DNA of 33,393 bases. Source: JBDHUJ01 sp039809105 (GTDB lineage Bacteria; Patescibacteriota; Saccharimonadia; Saccharimonadales; UBA4665). Both the position numbers and the translations under genes were made by a program. Under the pieces are notes generated by a model, which saw only the letters and a list, made by a program, of their open reading frames with translations, searched no databases and was not told the origin of the DNA. Of this stretch, positions 6,727 to 14,819 are shown in pieces. The stretch covers positions 1 through 33,393 of the forward strand of contig JBDHUJ010000018.1 of assembly GCA_039809105.1 (NCBI GenBank). The letters run 5' to 3'. The stretch's first letter is position 1. Each line of letters starts with the position of its first letter.

Positions 6727-7614
6727 ATGCACGGAGATATCAAAACGACGCGTCACATACCGGTACTACTGGACGCGGTACTGGAGACACTCAAACCCGA
6801 GCGGGGTGAACGCTATCTCGACCTGACGGCCGGATACGGCGGACATGCCGGTAGGGTGCTGGAGCGCACTCAGTCGCCGCAACACATGGTACTTGTCGAC
6901 CGCGATGAGAACGCTATAGCAGCTCTTAGTAGCTTCAAGGAACAGGGCTCACGTCTTATTCATAGCGATTTCTATACTGCCAGCCAAGAACTGGTTGCGG
7001 ACGGACAGCAGTTTGACGTCATTTTGGCAGACCTGGGTATATCGTCACCGCACATTGATATAGCTGCAAGGGGATTTGCCTTTGGCCACGATGGACCGCT
7101 CGATATGCGGATGGACCAGCGCCAGAGCCTGACCGCCGAAACAGTCGTAAACACCTATAGCGAGGATAATCTGATACGGATTTTCCGCGAATATGGGGAA
7201 GAACCACGCGCCAAAGCGGTTGCGAAAGCAATCGTGGCAGCCCGGCCGCTTGCGACGACGTTTCAACTTGCAGAGACCGTTCGCTCGGCTTTGCCTAAGA
7301 AATTCGGCAAGGGGGCCGACCCGGCAACTAAGACATTCCAAGCACTGCGTATAGCCGTCAATGACGAGCTGGAGCTGCTACGGAACAGTTTGCCGCTATG
7401 GGTCAGGCTGCTTGCGCCAGGGGGCAGGCTTGGCGTCATAAGCTTCCACAGTCTGGAAGACCGTATCGTAAAGCAATGCTTTGCGAACGTGGCGGGGAAC
7501 CGCTATGACACTGCACTCAAGCCTCTTACCAAACGTCCATTAATGGCCGACGAACATGAATTAGTTTTCAATCCGCGAGCACGAAGCGCAAAACTTCGGG
7601 CCGTAGCAAAATAA
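6727..7614 (+). CDS. rsmH: 16S rRNA (cytosine1402-N4)-methyltransferase RsmH
   Basis: This 295-aa SAM-dependent enzyme (formerly MraW) methylates C1402 in the decoding region of 16S rRNA. Conserved blocks are HIPVLLDAVLETL at the N-terminus, the SAM-binding motif DLTAGYGGHA (about 32-41), DADLGISSPHID-type motif near residue 100 (ADLGISSPHID), the DMRMD block, and VISFHSLEDRIVKQ toward the C-terminus. Start 6727 fits the family start and the -10 box at 6712. It is the usual second gene of dcw clusters. A 19-codon ORF and a strong hairpin follow before ftsL. Confidence 0.95.
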   Translation: MHGDIKTTRHIPVLLDAVLETLKPERGERYLDLTAGYGGHAGRVLERTQSPQHMVLVDRDENAIAALSSFKEQGSRLIHSDFYTASQELVADGQQFDVILADLGISSPHIDIAARGFAFGHDGPLDMRMDQRQSLTAETVVNTYSEDNLIRIFREYGEEPRAKAVAKAIVAARPLATTFQLAETVRSALPKKFGKGADPATKTFQALRIAVNDELELLRNSLPLWVRLLAPGGRLGVISFHSLEDRIVKQCFANVAGNRYDTALKPLTKRPLMADEHELVFNPRARSAKLRAVAK

Positions 7615-7638
7615 AAACAAAAGAAAGGGAACGAACCT

Positions 7639-7698
7639 ATGCCTATTCGCATCAAGAGTAATTCCCGCGCCTACAAAGTAACCGTACGGGTTCGCTAA
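7639..7698 (+). CDS. Putative 19-aa peptide between rsmH and ftsL
   Basis: An ATG preceded by a purine-rich AAAGGGAA sequence opens a 19-codon frame encoding MPIRIKSNSRAYKVTVRVR, strongly basic. It is followed 12 nt later by a perfect 10-bp hairpin. The good ribosome-binding sequence, the placement inside the operon and the hairpin resemble a leader-peptide arrangement. The sequence itself matches nothing I know. It could also be chance. Confidence 0.4.
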   Translation: MPIRIKSNSRAYKVTVRVR

Positions 7699-7710
7699 GT
7701 AGGAAGCAGT

Positions 7711-7738
7711 GTCTCCCCGGTGTCAAAGCCGGGGAGAC
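7711..7738 (+). terminator. GC-rich hairpin, possible attenuator
   Basis: GTCTCCCCGG (7711-7720) and CCGGGGAGAC (7729-7738) pair perfectly around an 8-nt loop. It is followed by CACCAAAAATTCG rather than a T-run. It may therefore be a pausing or mRNA-stability element or a translation-coupled attenuator rather than a standard terminator. Confidence 0.5.
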
Positions 7739-7810
7739 CACCAAAAATTCGATTTTACCGTTTGGAGAGCGGCAACGAAGCAATAAAACAAATATAAAAC
7801 AAAAAAGCTT

Positions 7811-8161
7811 ATGACATATTCCAGCACCATGGCACTGGGCCGTCAACAGATGGCCGCCAGCAGTCGTGGTAAAAATTCAGTCTCATTCCGTCCGGCCGAT
7901 AAGCGTCTCGGGCCCGTCAGCAACACGATTATACTGATAGTACTCGCGTGTCTGCTCGGTTTGCTGTACCTGACGCAGGTGACCAAGACCAATGCCTATG
8001 GCTACACTATAAACAGCCTGCAGAAACAGCAGACCGAACTGAAGGACCAGCATGACGACCTCGAAGTCGCGTCCGCCCGTTTGCAGTCGGTTTCCCGCGT
8101 GCAGACCAGTGAAGTCGCCAAGAACATGACCCCGGTCGCCCCCAGCGGTACCGTCCGCTAG
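7811..8161 (+). CDS. ftsL: FtsL/DivIC-like septum protein
   Basis: This 116-aa bitopic protein has a cytoplasmic N-terminus of about 38 residues, one transmembrane helix (about 39-58, TIILIVLACLLGLLYLTQV), and a periplasm-side coiled coil with heptad-like Leu/Gln spacing (SLQKQQTELKDQHDDLEVAS). This layout, plus the position between rsmH and the class B PBP, is typical of FtsL, which forms a complex with DivIC/FtsB and FtsQ to activate FtsWI. Sequence in this family is poorly conserved, so the name rests on topology and context. A second ATG at 7829 is possible. The leader is again an A/C-rich tract (7790-7808). Confidence 0.75.
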   Translation: MTYSSTMALGRQQMAASSRGKNSVSFRPADKRLGPVSNTIILIVLACLLGLLYLTQVTKTNAYGYTINSLQKQQTELKDQHDDLEVASARLQSVSRVQTSEVAKNMTPVAPSGTVR

Positions 8162-8165
8162 TGGG

Positions 8166-8285
8166 AATGACCAAATCCCAATCACCAATCAATTTACAAA
8201 TGTCTCAATATTCAAATGGCCCAACGATGTGTAAGCATTCAGTCATTTATGAATTCTGTCATTGATTGGTCATTGCGGTTTGGTA
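8166..8285. repeat. Word-type inverted repeat between ftsL and ftsI
   Basis: ACCAATCAAT on the left matches ATTGATTGGT on the right exactly. Flanking words (TGACCAAATCCCAATC versus GGTCATTGCGGTTTGGT) are also largely complementary, giving a long imperfect hairpin. The spacer carries no coding sequence. Confidence 0.6.
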
Positions 8286-8312
8286 CTTGTGACTTACGCG
8301 AAGCGCTTACGG

Positions 8313-8318
8313 TATAAT
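8313..8318 (+). promoter_or_regulatory. -10 box for ftsI
   Basis: TATAAT at 8313-8318 ends 8 nt before the ftsI ATG. A TTGTGA sequence at 8287-8292 is a poorly spaced -35 candidate. The start is therefore predicted to be leaderless and separately transcribed from ftsL. Confidence 0.55.
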
Positions 8319-8326
8319 GGAAGACA

Positions 8327-10102
8327 ATGGAAAACAACCCGGTCCCACTCGCTAGCCCGGTTCAGCGTGCGCGCCTCTGGTATGCGCTGCTGCTGATAAT
8401 CTTCGGCGTGTTTGTGGTACGGGCGTTCTACTTGCAGGTTATCCGGCACGATTATTACAGCAAACTGGCGGCTAGCTCGCAGCTGAAGGAATATGTGGTG
8501 CAGGCGCCACGGGGAACTATATCGGCGCATATGGGCGACCAGACGGTGCCGCTGGTGCTGAACCAGAAACTGTTTACCCTCTATGCCGACCCGACATTGG
8601 TAAAGCACCCCGACACAGTAGCCGATAAGCTGCAGCGCGTGCTCGGCGGTACCGCCGATGATTACGAAAAACTGCTAAAAACCAAGGATACGCGCTATGT
8701 AGTGCTCAAAAAGCGGTTGACGCCGGACCAAAGCAGCAAAGTGCTGGCTTACAAATTTCCCGGCGTGGGTACGCAGCAGCTCAATTACCGGACGTATCCG
8801 CAGGGAAGTATGGCGTCGCAGCTGCTCGGGTTCGTGAACGACGAAGGGGAGGGGAGCTATGGTTTGGAACAGTCGCTGAACACGCTGCTCGCCGGCAAAT
8901 CGGGCGAACTGAAGGCAGTGACGGATATAAACGGTGTGCCGCTGGCGGCCAGCTCGGACAACCTGTCTATAGCGCCGGTGGCCGGGAGCGACATAACCCT
9001 GACCGTAAACATGGGGATGCAGGCGCAACTGGAAAGTATCCTGGCATCGCGGCAGGCCAGCCTGAAGGCCAAGCAGCTCAGCGCCGTGGTGCTCGATGCC
9101 AACACCGGCGCCATACGAGCTATGGCGAACGTGCCGACGTATGACCCGACGAAGTACCAGGATGTGTCAGACCCATCGGTGTTTCAGAACGCTGCGGTCT
9201 CAAACCCCATAGAGCCAGGTTCGGTTATGAAGCCGTTGACGGCTGCGGCGGCACTGGACCAGGGCGCGGTGCAGGCGAACACGACGTACTATGACCCGGC
9301 GCAATGGGTTATAGACGGCTTCAAGATAAAGAACATCGAAGAGGACGGTGGCTCGGGTACGCAAAGCATCGCCAGCATACTGAACCTGAGCCTGAACACC
9401 GGGGCGACGTGGCTGCTGATGCGCATGGGCGGTAGCGGTGATGATATAAACACCAAGGGCCGAAATGCCTGGTACGACTACATGACCAACCACTACCAGT
9501 TCGGCAAAGCGTCCAACCCGCAGCTTGGCTACCAACCGGATACCATCGTGCCGGCTCCGAAGGACAACGGCGCGGCTATAGACCTGACGTACGCCAACAC
9601 CACCTTCGGCCAGGCTATGACCGCCACGGCGCTGCAGATGGCCAGTGCGCTGGCCAGCGCGGTGAACGGCGGTACTTACTATCAGCCGTACGTGGTCGAC
9701 CAGACGACCGACGCCAGTGGCAAGACCACGACCACGCAGCCGAAGGTGGTAAGGAGCGGCGTGGTATCGCAAGCTACCAGTGACGCGCTGATACCGATGA
9801 TGGAATATACTGTCGCGCAGCACTACAAGGCAGGCGCGAGCTACCTGAACTTCGGAAGCCAGTACAGCGTGGGCGGCAAGACAGGAACGGCGCAGATACA
9901 AGAGCATGGCAAATACCGCGATGACGTCTTCAACGGCACGTATGTGGGGTTCGTGGGCGGCGACAAGCCGCAGTATGTTATCGCGGTGTACGCCATTGAA
10001 CCGCAGGTTAAGACGTATGCGGGGACGGCGGCGGGACAGCCTATTTTCGGTGATATTGCGCATATGCTCATCAATAACTTCGGCGTCACACCGAAGTCTT
10101 AA
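8327..10102 (+). CDS. ftsI: Class B penicillin-binding protein FtsI (septal transpeptidase)
   Basis: This 591-aa enzyme crosslinks septal peptidoglycan outside the membrane. An N-terminal transmembrane helix lies at about 18-38, followed by the PBP dimerisation domain (about 55-215) and the transpeptidase domain. The three catalytic motifs are intact: SVMK (S299-K302), SLN (S355-N357) and KTGT (K518-T521). No PASTA domain is present at the C-terminus. Position after ftsL and before mraY/ftsW fits FtsI as partner of the FtsW glycosyltransferase. No ribosome-binding sequence is visible; the TATAAT at 8313 suggests a leaderless start. The following 318-nt spacer separates it from mraY. Confidence 0.94.
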   Translation: MENNPVPLASPVQRARLWYALLLIIFGVFVVRAFYLQVIRHDYYSKLAASSQLKEYVVQAPRGTISAHMGDQTVPLVLNQKLFTLYADPTLVKHPDTVADKLQRVLGGTADDYEKLLKTKDTRYVVLKKRLTPDQSSKVLAYKFPGVGTQQLNYRTYPQGSMASQLLGFVNDEGEGSYGLEQSLNTLLAGKSGELKAVTDINGVPLAASSDNLSIAPVAGSDITLTVNMGMQAQLESILASRQASLKAKQLSAVVLDANTGAIRAMANVPTYDPTKYQDVSDPSVFQNAAVSNPIEPGSVMKPLTAAAALDQGAVQANTTYYDPAQWVIDGFKIKNIEEDGGSGTQSIASILNLSLNTGATWLLMRMGGSGDDINTKGRNAWYDYMTNHYQFGKASNPQLGYQPDTIVPAPKDNGAAIDLTYANTTFGQAMTATALQMASALASAVNGGTYYQPYVVDQTTDASGKTTTTQPKVVRSGVVSQATSDALIPMMEYTVAQHYKAGASYLNFGSQYSVGGKTGTAQIQEHGKYRDDVFNGTYVGFVGGDKPQYVIAVYAIEPQVKTYAGTAAGQPIFGDIAHMLINNFGVTPKS

Positions 10103-10420
10103 GGGGGCTATTAGCCATTGTCCTGTCAACTGTCACAATACAGTATCTCGTAGTATGTGACCCTGACCCACATGCACTTCCTGTCACCCTGAATTTAGTT
10201 CAGGGTCCATACGGTAGCACGGACGTCAGTAGTACCGCATGGATGCTGAAACGAGTTCAACATGACACAGAGAGGGTGCTTGTGGTTCGAAAGAGCGCAC
10301 GTGGGCCACGGTGTGAAGAGTGGCTTCTATGGCTACAGAGCAATGGCTAATTATAACCCGCTAGCGTATACTGTAGGGAAGGGCACCACGCAATAACAAA
10401 AACCGTTAGGAACCGCACCT
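10103..10420 (+). other. Spacer with palindromic repeat and mraY promoter
   Basis: No gene is visible. Arms 10182-10216 and 10233-10267 form an imperfect 35-bp inverted repeat, starting TGTCACCCTGAA and ending TTCAACATGACA, of the GTCA family. Another short hairpin lies near 10277-10301. TATACT at 10367-10372 could start a ~40-nt mraY leader that includes an ACAAAAACC tract. Confidence 0.6.
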
Positions 10421-11473
10421 ATGATACTGTCCGAAACACTCCATATTACGCTGAGCTCGCGTTCGCTGCTGCAGATGCTGCTGCTGAGTGTCGGCGGTTT
10501 TTTGCTGGCGACACTGCTGACGCCGCTGTATACCAAACTGGCGTACCACTATGAATGGTGGAAGCGCCCGCGCACGACGACCCTGACGGGTCAGCCGGCA
10601 ACGGTATTCAACAAACTGCACGCCGAGAAGCATAAACGGCATATTCCGACTATGGCCGGCGCTATTTTTATCGTCGCGGTGATGCTTTTGACGGTGGCGT
10701 TCAACTGGGAGCGGACCGAGACGTGGTTGCCGCTGGCGGCGTTCGTGGGGTCGGCTATCGTCGGCTTGATAGACGACATTATCAACATCAAAGGCACGGG
10801 TGGCGGCAAAGCGGGTCTGCCTTCGAAAATCAAACTACTGCTCATAACGCTCGTGGCGGTAGTGGGCGGCTGGTATTTTTATAACAAACTAGGGGTCAGC
10901 AGCATACATTGGTTCGGGTCGTATGGCGACCTGCACTTGGGCTGGCTGATTGTGCCGCTCTTTGTTTTCGTGGTAGTCGCGACTGCCAATGCCGTCAATA
11001 TCAGCGATGGCCTGGACGGTTTGGCCGGCGGTCTGACGGCCACCGCCTTTGCGGTGTATGCGCTCATCGCTTTGTTTGAGCAGAAGTATGGTGTCGCCGG
11101 GTTCTGCCTGACGATAGTCGGCGCGCTGCTGAGTTACACCTGGTTCAACGTGTTTCCGGCGCGGTTCTTCATGGGTGACGTCGGCTCGTTCGCACTGGGG
11201 ACGGCGCTCGGTGTGGTCGCTATGCTGACAGACACGGTACTCTTGCTGCCGATAATCGGCATCGTGTTCGTGGCGGAAGCCGGTTCTGTTATCCTCCAGA
11301 TTGCGTCGAAAAAACTACGGAATGGCAAAAAACTGTTCCGGGTCTCGCCCATACATCACCACTTCGAGGCCATAGGCTGGCCGGAGACAAAGGTGACGAT
11401 GCGCTTCTGGGTGATAGGACAGGTCGCAGGCCTGGTCGGTCTGGTACTGTTCTTTATCGGGAGACCGCTGTGA
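10421..11473 (+). CDS. mraY: Phospho-MurNAc-pentapeptide transferase MraY
   Basis: This 350-aa integral membrane enzyme makes lipid I from UDP-MurNAc-pentapeptide and undecaprenyl phosphate on the cytoplasmic face. About ten hydrophobic helices are visible. Catalytic and family motifs are present: the paired aspartates D118-D119 in GLIDDIINIKG, the NAVNISDGLDGLAGG block (N190-G204), FFMGDVGSFALG, and the C-terminal HHHFEAIGWPE motif. Length is typical. The TGA stop overlaps the GTG start of ftsW by 4 nt (GTGA), so the two are translationally coupled. Use of TGA as a stop here is also evidence for the standard code. Confidence 0.95.
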   Translation: MILSETLHITLSSRSLLQMLLLSVGGFLLATLLTPLYTKLAYHYEWWKRPRTTTLTGQPATVFNKLHAEKHKRHIPTMAGAIFIVAVMLLTVAFNWERTETWLPLAAFVGSAIVGLIDDIINIKGTGGGKAGLPSKIKLLLITLVAVVGGWYFYNKLGVSSIHWFGSYGDLHLGWLIVPLFVFVVVATANAVNISDGLDGLAGGLTATAFAVYALIALFEQKYGVAGFCLTIVGALLSYTWFNVFPARFFMGDVGSFALGTALGVVAMLTDTVLLLPIIGIVFVAEAGSVILQIASKKLRNGKKLFRVSPIHHHFEAIGWPETKVTMRFWVIGQVAGLVGLVLFFIGRPL

Positions 11474-12711
11474 GGCCAGAAGCGTCTGAACAGGTTCGTA
11501 AACATCGGCCAGACTACTGGCTGATTGTTATTGTGGCGTTTCTTATCGCCATCGGTCTGACAGTCGTGTATGCCATCAGCCCGGCGCTGAGCGCCACGCA
11601 CGGCGGGTCGGGCGGGCACTATGTATCGCGGCAGCTCATAGCCATCGGCCTCAGTGTGGCGGCGTTCATAGTGACTTCGCGGATTCCACTCAGAACCTGG
11701 CAGCGGTGGCAGGTGCCCTTGCTGATTCTGGCGGCTGTCGGTACGGTGGTGGCGCTGGCGATGCCCGTGAACCCGGATTATCCGGCGCACCGCTGGGTAC
11801 GGATAGGGAGCTTTTCGTTGCAGTCGGTCGAAGCGCTAAAATTCGCACTCATAATCTGGCTGGCAGCCTTTTTGGCGGCCCGTATGAAAGCCGGAACTAT
11901 CGCTGACAACAAAGTCACGCTGCATCCGCTGCTTATTGTCCTGGTGGCTATCGGTATCGTCGTGGCAGGCGTACAGAGCGACCTCGGTTCGACTGGGGTG
12001 ATAGTGGCAATAATGTCTGCGATGGCGTTCGTCGCCGGTATGCCGATGAAGCGCATCCTGCTCATCGGCGGGGCGATTCTGCTGCTGACGGTCATAGCAG
12101 TCTCGATTACGCCGTATCGTCGCGACCGGTTGTTCGCGTTCCTGCACCCGGAGGCCCACTGTCTCACCACCGGCTACCAAGCCTGCCAGGCGCTGACGGC
12201 AACAGGGTCCGGGGGGCTGATAGGGCAGGGGCTCGGCGGGGGAGCCAGCAGTTACGGCTATTTGCCAGAAGCTCAGAATGACTCCATTTTTGCCATTTAT
12301 GCCGAGAAGTTTGGGTTCCTAGGCGTGGCAGTCTTGCTAGCGCTGTTCATGACTTTGTTCGCGCGGCTGCGGCTGATAATAGAGCGGGCGCCGGACGATT
12401 TCAGCCGGCTGATAGTTACCGGCATCCTGGCTTGGCTGAGCACACAGGCCATCATAAACATCGGCGCCATGATAGGCCTGCTGCCACTGAAGGGCATCAC
12501 GCTGCCGTTCATAAGCTACGGTGGCACCAGCGTGCTGTTTGTGGGCGCCGCACTTGGATTAGTATTTCAGATTTCGCATTACACCAGCTTCAGTGCCCGG
12601 ACGGCACACGTGGCAAGTCAGCGAAGTAACAGAGGAAGCAGCCGTGAAAATACTGATGACCGGCGGCGGTTCAGGCGGGCATATCACCCCACTCCTGGCA
12701 GTCGCGCATGA
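11470..12711 (+). CDS. ftsW: Septal peptidoglycan glycosyltransferase FtsW (SEDS)
   Basis: This 413-aa SEDS-family protein polymerises lipid II during division together with FtsI. About ten membrane helices are visible. SEDS signatures include NPDYPAHRWVRIGSFSLQ, the QSDLGSTGVI block, YQACQALTATGSGGLIGQGL, LPEAQNDSIFAIYAEKFGFLG, and PLKGITLPFISYGGTS near the last helices. It starts at GTG inside the mraY stop. The C-terminal ~45 residues after the last helix are Arg/Ser-rich. The last 22 of these (12644-12711) are encoded on DNA that also encodes the start of MurG in another frame, a long overlap for this pair. Confidence 0.94.
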   Translation: MRPEASEQVRKHRPDYWLIVIVAFLIAIGLTVVYAISPALSATHGGSGGHYVSRQLIAIGLSVAAFIVTSRIPLRTWQRWQVPLLILAAVGTVVALAMPVNPDYPAHRWVRIGSFSLQSVEALKFALIIWLAAFLAARMKAGTIADNKVTLHPLLIVLVAIGIVVAGVQSDLGSTGVIVAIMSAMAFVAGMPMKRILLIGGAILLLTVIAVSITPYRRDRLFAFLHPEAHCLTTGYQACQALTATGSGGLIGQGLGGGASSYGYLPEAQNDSIFAIYAEKFGFLGVAVLLALFMTLFARLRLIIERAPDDFSRLIVTGILAWLSTQAIINIGAMIGLLPLKGITLPFISYGGTSVLFVGAALGLVFQISHYTSFSARTAHVASQRSNRGSSRENTDDRRRFRRAYHPTPGSRA

Positions 12712-13834
12712 AATAAAACAGCTGCAACCGGATGCGAAAGTTTTGTACATCGGCCAGACGGGCGATAACTTTGGCGCGATTGTGGCCGAGCATGAGGTCA
12801 TAGACGAGACGTACAGCGTACAGGCCGGCAAGTTCCGGCGGTATCATGGTGAGGGGCTGAAACAGGTGCTCGATGTACATACTTTGTGGCTGAACGTCCG
12901 CGATGCATTCCGTGTGCTTTTAGGTTTGTGGCAGGCATGGCGACTGCTGGGTAAGCTCAAGCCCGATGTCGTGTTCTGTAAAGGCGGGTTCGTCGGGGTA
13001 CCGGTCGGGCTGGCGGCTGCGGCACGGCGCATCCCATACCTGACGCACGACTCAGACGCTATACCGGGTCTGGCGAACCGTATCATCGGTCGCTGGGCGG
13101 CGCAGCATGCTGTGGCATTGCCGGTCGAAGGCTATCCGTATCCAGCCGCCAAAACGGTCAATGTCGGCGTGCCCGTTTCGCACCATTACCGGCCGGTGGA
13201 CGCTGAGCTCGAACGGCAATACCGCAAACAGACAGGGCTCGACGGCTACGAACCGGTGCTGCTGGTGACCGGCGGGGGTCTAGGCGCCGAGTTTATAAAC
13301 AACGCCGTGCTGGCGGCTGCACCGGCCTTGCTGCGTGACTTTCCGCAGCTCTGTATAGTCCACGCTGCCGGGCACAAACACGAACAGCGCCTCAGCACCG
13401 CCTATACCCAGGCTTTGACGTCCGAGCAGCGCAAGCGTGTCATCGTGCGGGATTACCTGAACGACCTCTATAAATACAGTGGTGCTGCCGATGTCGTGAT
13501 AGCCCGAGGCGGGGCAACGACCTTTGCTGAGTTCGCGCAGCAGGGTGTAGCCTGCGTTATTATCCCGAACCCGATTCTGACCGGTGGCCACCAGATTAAA
13601 AATGCCAAAGCATACGCTGACAGCGGGGCAGTGGTAATGGTCGACGAAGTGGCACTCCGAAAAAATCCACAACTACTCGAGAGGGAAGTGAAGCAACTTT
13701 TACAACATCCGGCCCAACGTGAGCAGCTGCAGGTACGAATCGCCGAGTTCGCCCGGCCAGATGCGGCGAAAGATATAGCGCAGCTGCTGATAGGCTTGCA
13801 AAAAGGTGGGACGGACGGTGTTCGGCAAAAGTAA
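12644..13834 (+). CDS. murG: UDP-GlcNAc:lipid I transferase MurG
   Basis: This 396-aa GT28 glycosyltransferase converts lipid I to lipid II at the inner face of the membrane. Key motifs are GGGSGGH (residues 7-13), CKGGFVGVP, HDSDAIPGLANR (equivalent to the family's HEQNxxPG), the nucleotide-binding GGGLGAEFIN, ARGGATTFAEF, and GGHQIKNA. The GTG at 12644 is chosen because it aligns with the family start and is preceded by AGAGGAAG. An upstream ATG at 12593 would add 17 unrelated residues. The gene overlaps ftsW by 68 nt and ftsQ by 17 nt, so the three are tightly coupled. Length is slightly above the typical 355-365. Confidence 0.94.
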   Translation: MKILMTGGGSGGHITPLLAVAHEIKQLQPDAKVLYIGQTGDNFGAIVAEHEVIDETYSVQAGKFRRYHGEGLKQVLDVHTLWLNVRDAFRVLLGLWQAWRLLGKLKPDVVFCKGGFVGVPVGLAAAARRIPYLTHDSDAIPGLANRIIGRWAAQHAVALPVEGYPYPAAKTVNVGVPVSHHYRPVDAELERQYRKQTGLDGYEPVLLVTGGGLGAEFINNAVLAAAPALLRDFPQLCIVHAAGHKHEQRLSTAYTQALTSEQRKRVIVRDYLNDLYKYSGAADVVIARGGATTFAEFAQQGVACVIIPNPILTGGHQIKNAKAYADSGAVVMVDEVALRKNPQLLEREVKQLLQHPAQREQLQVRIAEFARPDAAKDIAQLLIGLQKGGTDGVRQK

Positions 13835-14744
13835 GAAACCGGTCGAACCGGAGCTGGAACGGCGACGCGTGGCTATAAACCAGGCGCAGTCGTCGCGGCC
13901 GGCGTTTTCGTACTATAGCAGCCAGAACCGGCCTGGCGAGCGGAGTGCCGAACCGATTTCACGGCGCGGCAGCCAGGTCGAGGAAACAGATGAACAGCGC
14001 AAACACCGTGTGCGGAACCTGACGGCACGGCTACCGCTGCTGTTCGTACTGGCGCTTATCGTGGTGTGCACGGTGAAAATCCTGACACTGGGAAGTAATC
14101 CACGCATCATAGTGGTGGGGAACGGCAGCGAAGCTTCGTATGTGCAAGACAGCGGCGTCTATGCTGACGAAGCTGCCAAAATACTCCGTTCCAATAAACT
14201 GAACGCGTTCAAACTGACAGCCGACTTGAACGGCGCCAGTAAACAGCTCCAGCAGGCGTTTCCGGAACTGCAGACGGTTTCCATAACGGCGCCGTTCATC
14301 GGCAGCCGACCGGTCGTGTATGTCATGCCAGCCCAGGCGGGTATCATCCTGCAGACGGGCAGCGGCAGCTATGCAGTAAACGGCAGTGGCGTGGTACTGC
14401 GCGAAGTTACCGACGTGTCCCGCGAAGCAGCGGTAAAGGTCCTGGACCAGACAGGGGTCCAGGCGGTTCCCGGCAAGCGCATACTACCGGCCAGCACCGT
14501 CAACTTCATACAGCGCCTGAACTACCAGCTGACCGCCGGTAAGCAGACAGTTACCTCTATGACGCTACCTGCAACGAACGCATACGAGGTGGATGTCCGT
14601 CTGAGCGGCAAGCCGTACTTCATAAAGACCAACCTGCAGGGTGACCCGGTGGAGCAGGCAGGGGCTGCACTGGCCACACTCGGGCAGGCTACTCCGGCGG
14701 AATACTTGGACGTTCGGGTGCCGGGCAGAGCATACTACAAGTAA
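13818..14744 (+). CDS. ftsQ: FtsQ/DivIB-like division protein
   Basis: This 308-aa bitopic protein has a long basic cytoplasmic region (about 1-68), a single membrane helix (about 69-90, LPLLFVLALIVVCTVKIL), and an exported domain. The latter contains a POTRA-like segment (about 100-160) followed by a beta-rich domain, as in FtsQ/DivIB. Sequence is weakly conserved; assignment rests on topology and position at the end of the dcw cluster. I place the start at GTG 13818, 8 nt after a GGTGGG sequence; GTG 13806 is also in frame. The 3' end runs directly into a 7-bp tandem repeat that supplies the stop codon. Confidence 0.8.
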   Translation: MFGKSKKPVEPELERRRVAINQAQSSRPAFSYYSSQNRPGERSAEPISRRGSQVEETDEQRKHRVRNLTARLPLLFVLALIVVCTVKILTLGSNPRIIVVGNGSEASYVQDSGVYADEAAKILRSNKLNAFKLTADLNGASKQLQQAFPELQTVSITAPFIGSRPVVYVMPAQAGIILQTGSGSYAVNGSGVVLREVTDVSREAAVKVLDQTGVQAVPGKRILPASTVNFIQRLNYQLTAGKQTVTSMTLPATNAYEVDVRLSGKPYFIKTNLQGDPVEQAGAALATLGQATPAEYLDVRVPGRAYYK

Positions 14745-14819
14745 CAAGTAACAAGTAACAAGTAACAAGTAACAAGTAACAAGTAACAAGTAACAAGTAA
14801 CAAGTAACAAGTAACAAGT
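14737..14819 (+). repeat. Tandem repeat of 7-bp unit ACAAGTA, about 12 copies
   Basis: Eleven perfect ACAAGTA units plus six bases run from 14737 to 14819. The first unit lies within the last codons of ftsQ and provides its TAA stop. The same CAAGTA word recurs in degenerate form at 15111-15140, 25870-25903 and 26890-26900. The copy number could differ between strains or be mis-assembled. Confidence 0.9.

Noticed and set aside
9200..10129. A 309-codon minus-strand frame opposite ftsI
   Set aside because: Arg-rich shadow of a clear FtsI with intact SxxK, SxN and KTG motifs; no promoter or ribosome-binding sequence.
12593..12643. Earlier ATG start for murG
   Set aside because: It adds 17 residues not seen in the family; the GTG at 12644 has its own ribosome-binding sequence and starts the conserved domain.
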